Assembly: GCA_024277285.1 (NCBI GenBank)
Contig: JAJRVM010000093.1
Location: 1-24,038, forward strand
Source of the DNA: Planctomycetota bacterium
GTDB taxonomy: Bacteria; Planctomycetota; Planctomycetia; Pirellulales; Pirellulaceae
Length of the DNA: 24,038 nt
Direction: 5' to 3'
Shown: positions 23,861 through 24,038 of the stretch, piece by piece
Numbering within the stretch: the first letter of the stretch is position 1
Layout of the letters: each line of letters opens with the position of its first letter
Position numbers and translations under genes: made by a program
The notes under the pieces: model-generated
What the model was told of the DNA's origin: nothing
Databases searched by the model: none
Seen by the model: only the letters and a program-made list of their open reading frames with translations

Positions 23861-24038
23861 ATTCCCCGAGGAGCAAACGTCACAAATCCACTAGGCTTTG
23901 TCTCAAAACGCCCTTTCGCGCGGCAAAGCCATGTCATTCTCAGCAGATTACGCGAAACGCAAGGTGTAAATACGAGTTTTGAGACGAAGCCGAAGGCAAG
24001 AACACAATGAGACACCAGCACAGCGAAGCAGTTGAAAC
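23861..24038. promoter_or_regulatory. Upstream region of the V-ATPase operon with an inverted repeat
   Basis: No gene is visible in these 178 bp. GGCTTTGTCTCAAAAC (23894-23909) and GTTTTGAGACGAAGCC (23976-23991) are inverted with one mismatch across 66 bp. The operon promoter must be here or beyond the window, but I see no convincing -35/-10 or sigma54 motif. The repeat may be part of another interspersed family continuing past the edge. Confidence 0.55.

Overview
The window looks like chromosomal DNA of a member of the Planctomycetes (PVC superphylum). The evidence is indirect: many short palindromic interspersed repeats of a kind I associate with planctomycete genomes, a V-type ATPase locus with the chlamydia/PVC-type gene set that includes a DUF2764 protein, a CsrA, and an exported M28 peptidase with a C-terminal PDZ domain. 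No rRNA, tRNA, insertion sequence or CRISPR array was seen. All confident genes are on the minus strand except the M28 peptidase.

Layout. Positions 1-1156 hold no convincing gene but several related palindromic repeats. The exported M28 aminopeptidase-like gene (1157-3010, +) follows. Positions 3011-3763 are non-coding and repeat-rich: a roughly 300-bp near-palindromic MITE-like element, then copies of a second repeat family around four perfect 18-bp tandem units. A GtrA-like membrane protein (3764-4174), a stretch with four perfect 16-bp tandem units, a two-domain OB-fold lipoprotein related to NrfJ (4546-5355) and ilvD (5487-7166) come next. About 700 bp without a gene lie between ilvD and the stress cluster.

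Stress and regulatory cluster, 7870-16307. In transcription order this is a membrane histidine kinase overlapping an NtrC-type sigma54 activator, a single-domain receiver plus a UspE-like protein, csrA plus a USP-USP-TPR fusion, and two more tandem-USP proteins. Each of the three downstream transcription units has a candidate sigma54 -24/-12 element in its leader. Two of them also carry a similar 18-bp palindrome about 130-155 bp upstream of the predicted start, where an enhancer site would be expected. The reading I favour is one self-contained signalling module: kinase to sigma54 activator to a regulon of universal stress proteins, a receiver and the RNA-binding regulator CsrA.

V-ATPase operon, 16495-23860. 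The gene order is B-D-I-K-E-DUF2764-A, tightly packed with stop/start overlaps. This is a circular permutation of the E-DUF2764-A-B-D-I-K order I know from chlamydiae. The K proteolipid aligns without gaps over its last hairpins to Enterococcus hirae NtpK and keeps equivalents of all its Na+ ligands, so a sodium-coupled enzyme is predicted. The V-ATPase and the stress cluster share a strand and are separated by only 187 bp, so a joint role in surviving energy limitation is possible but unproven.
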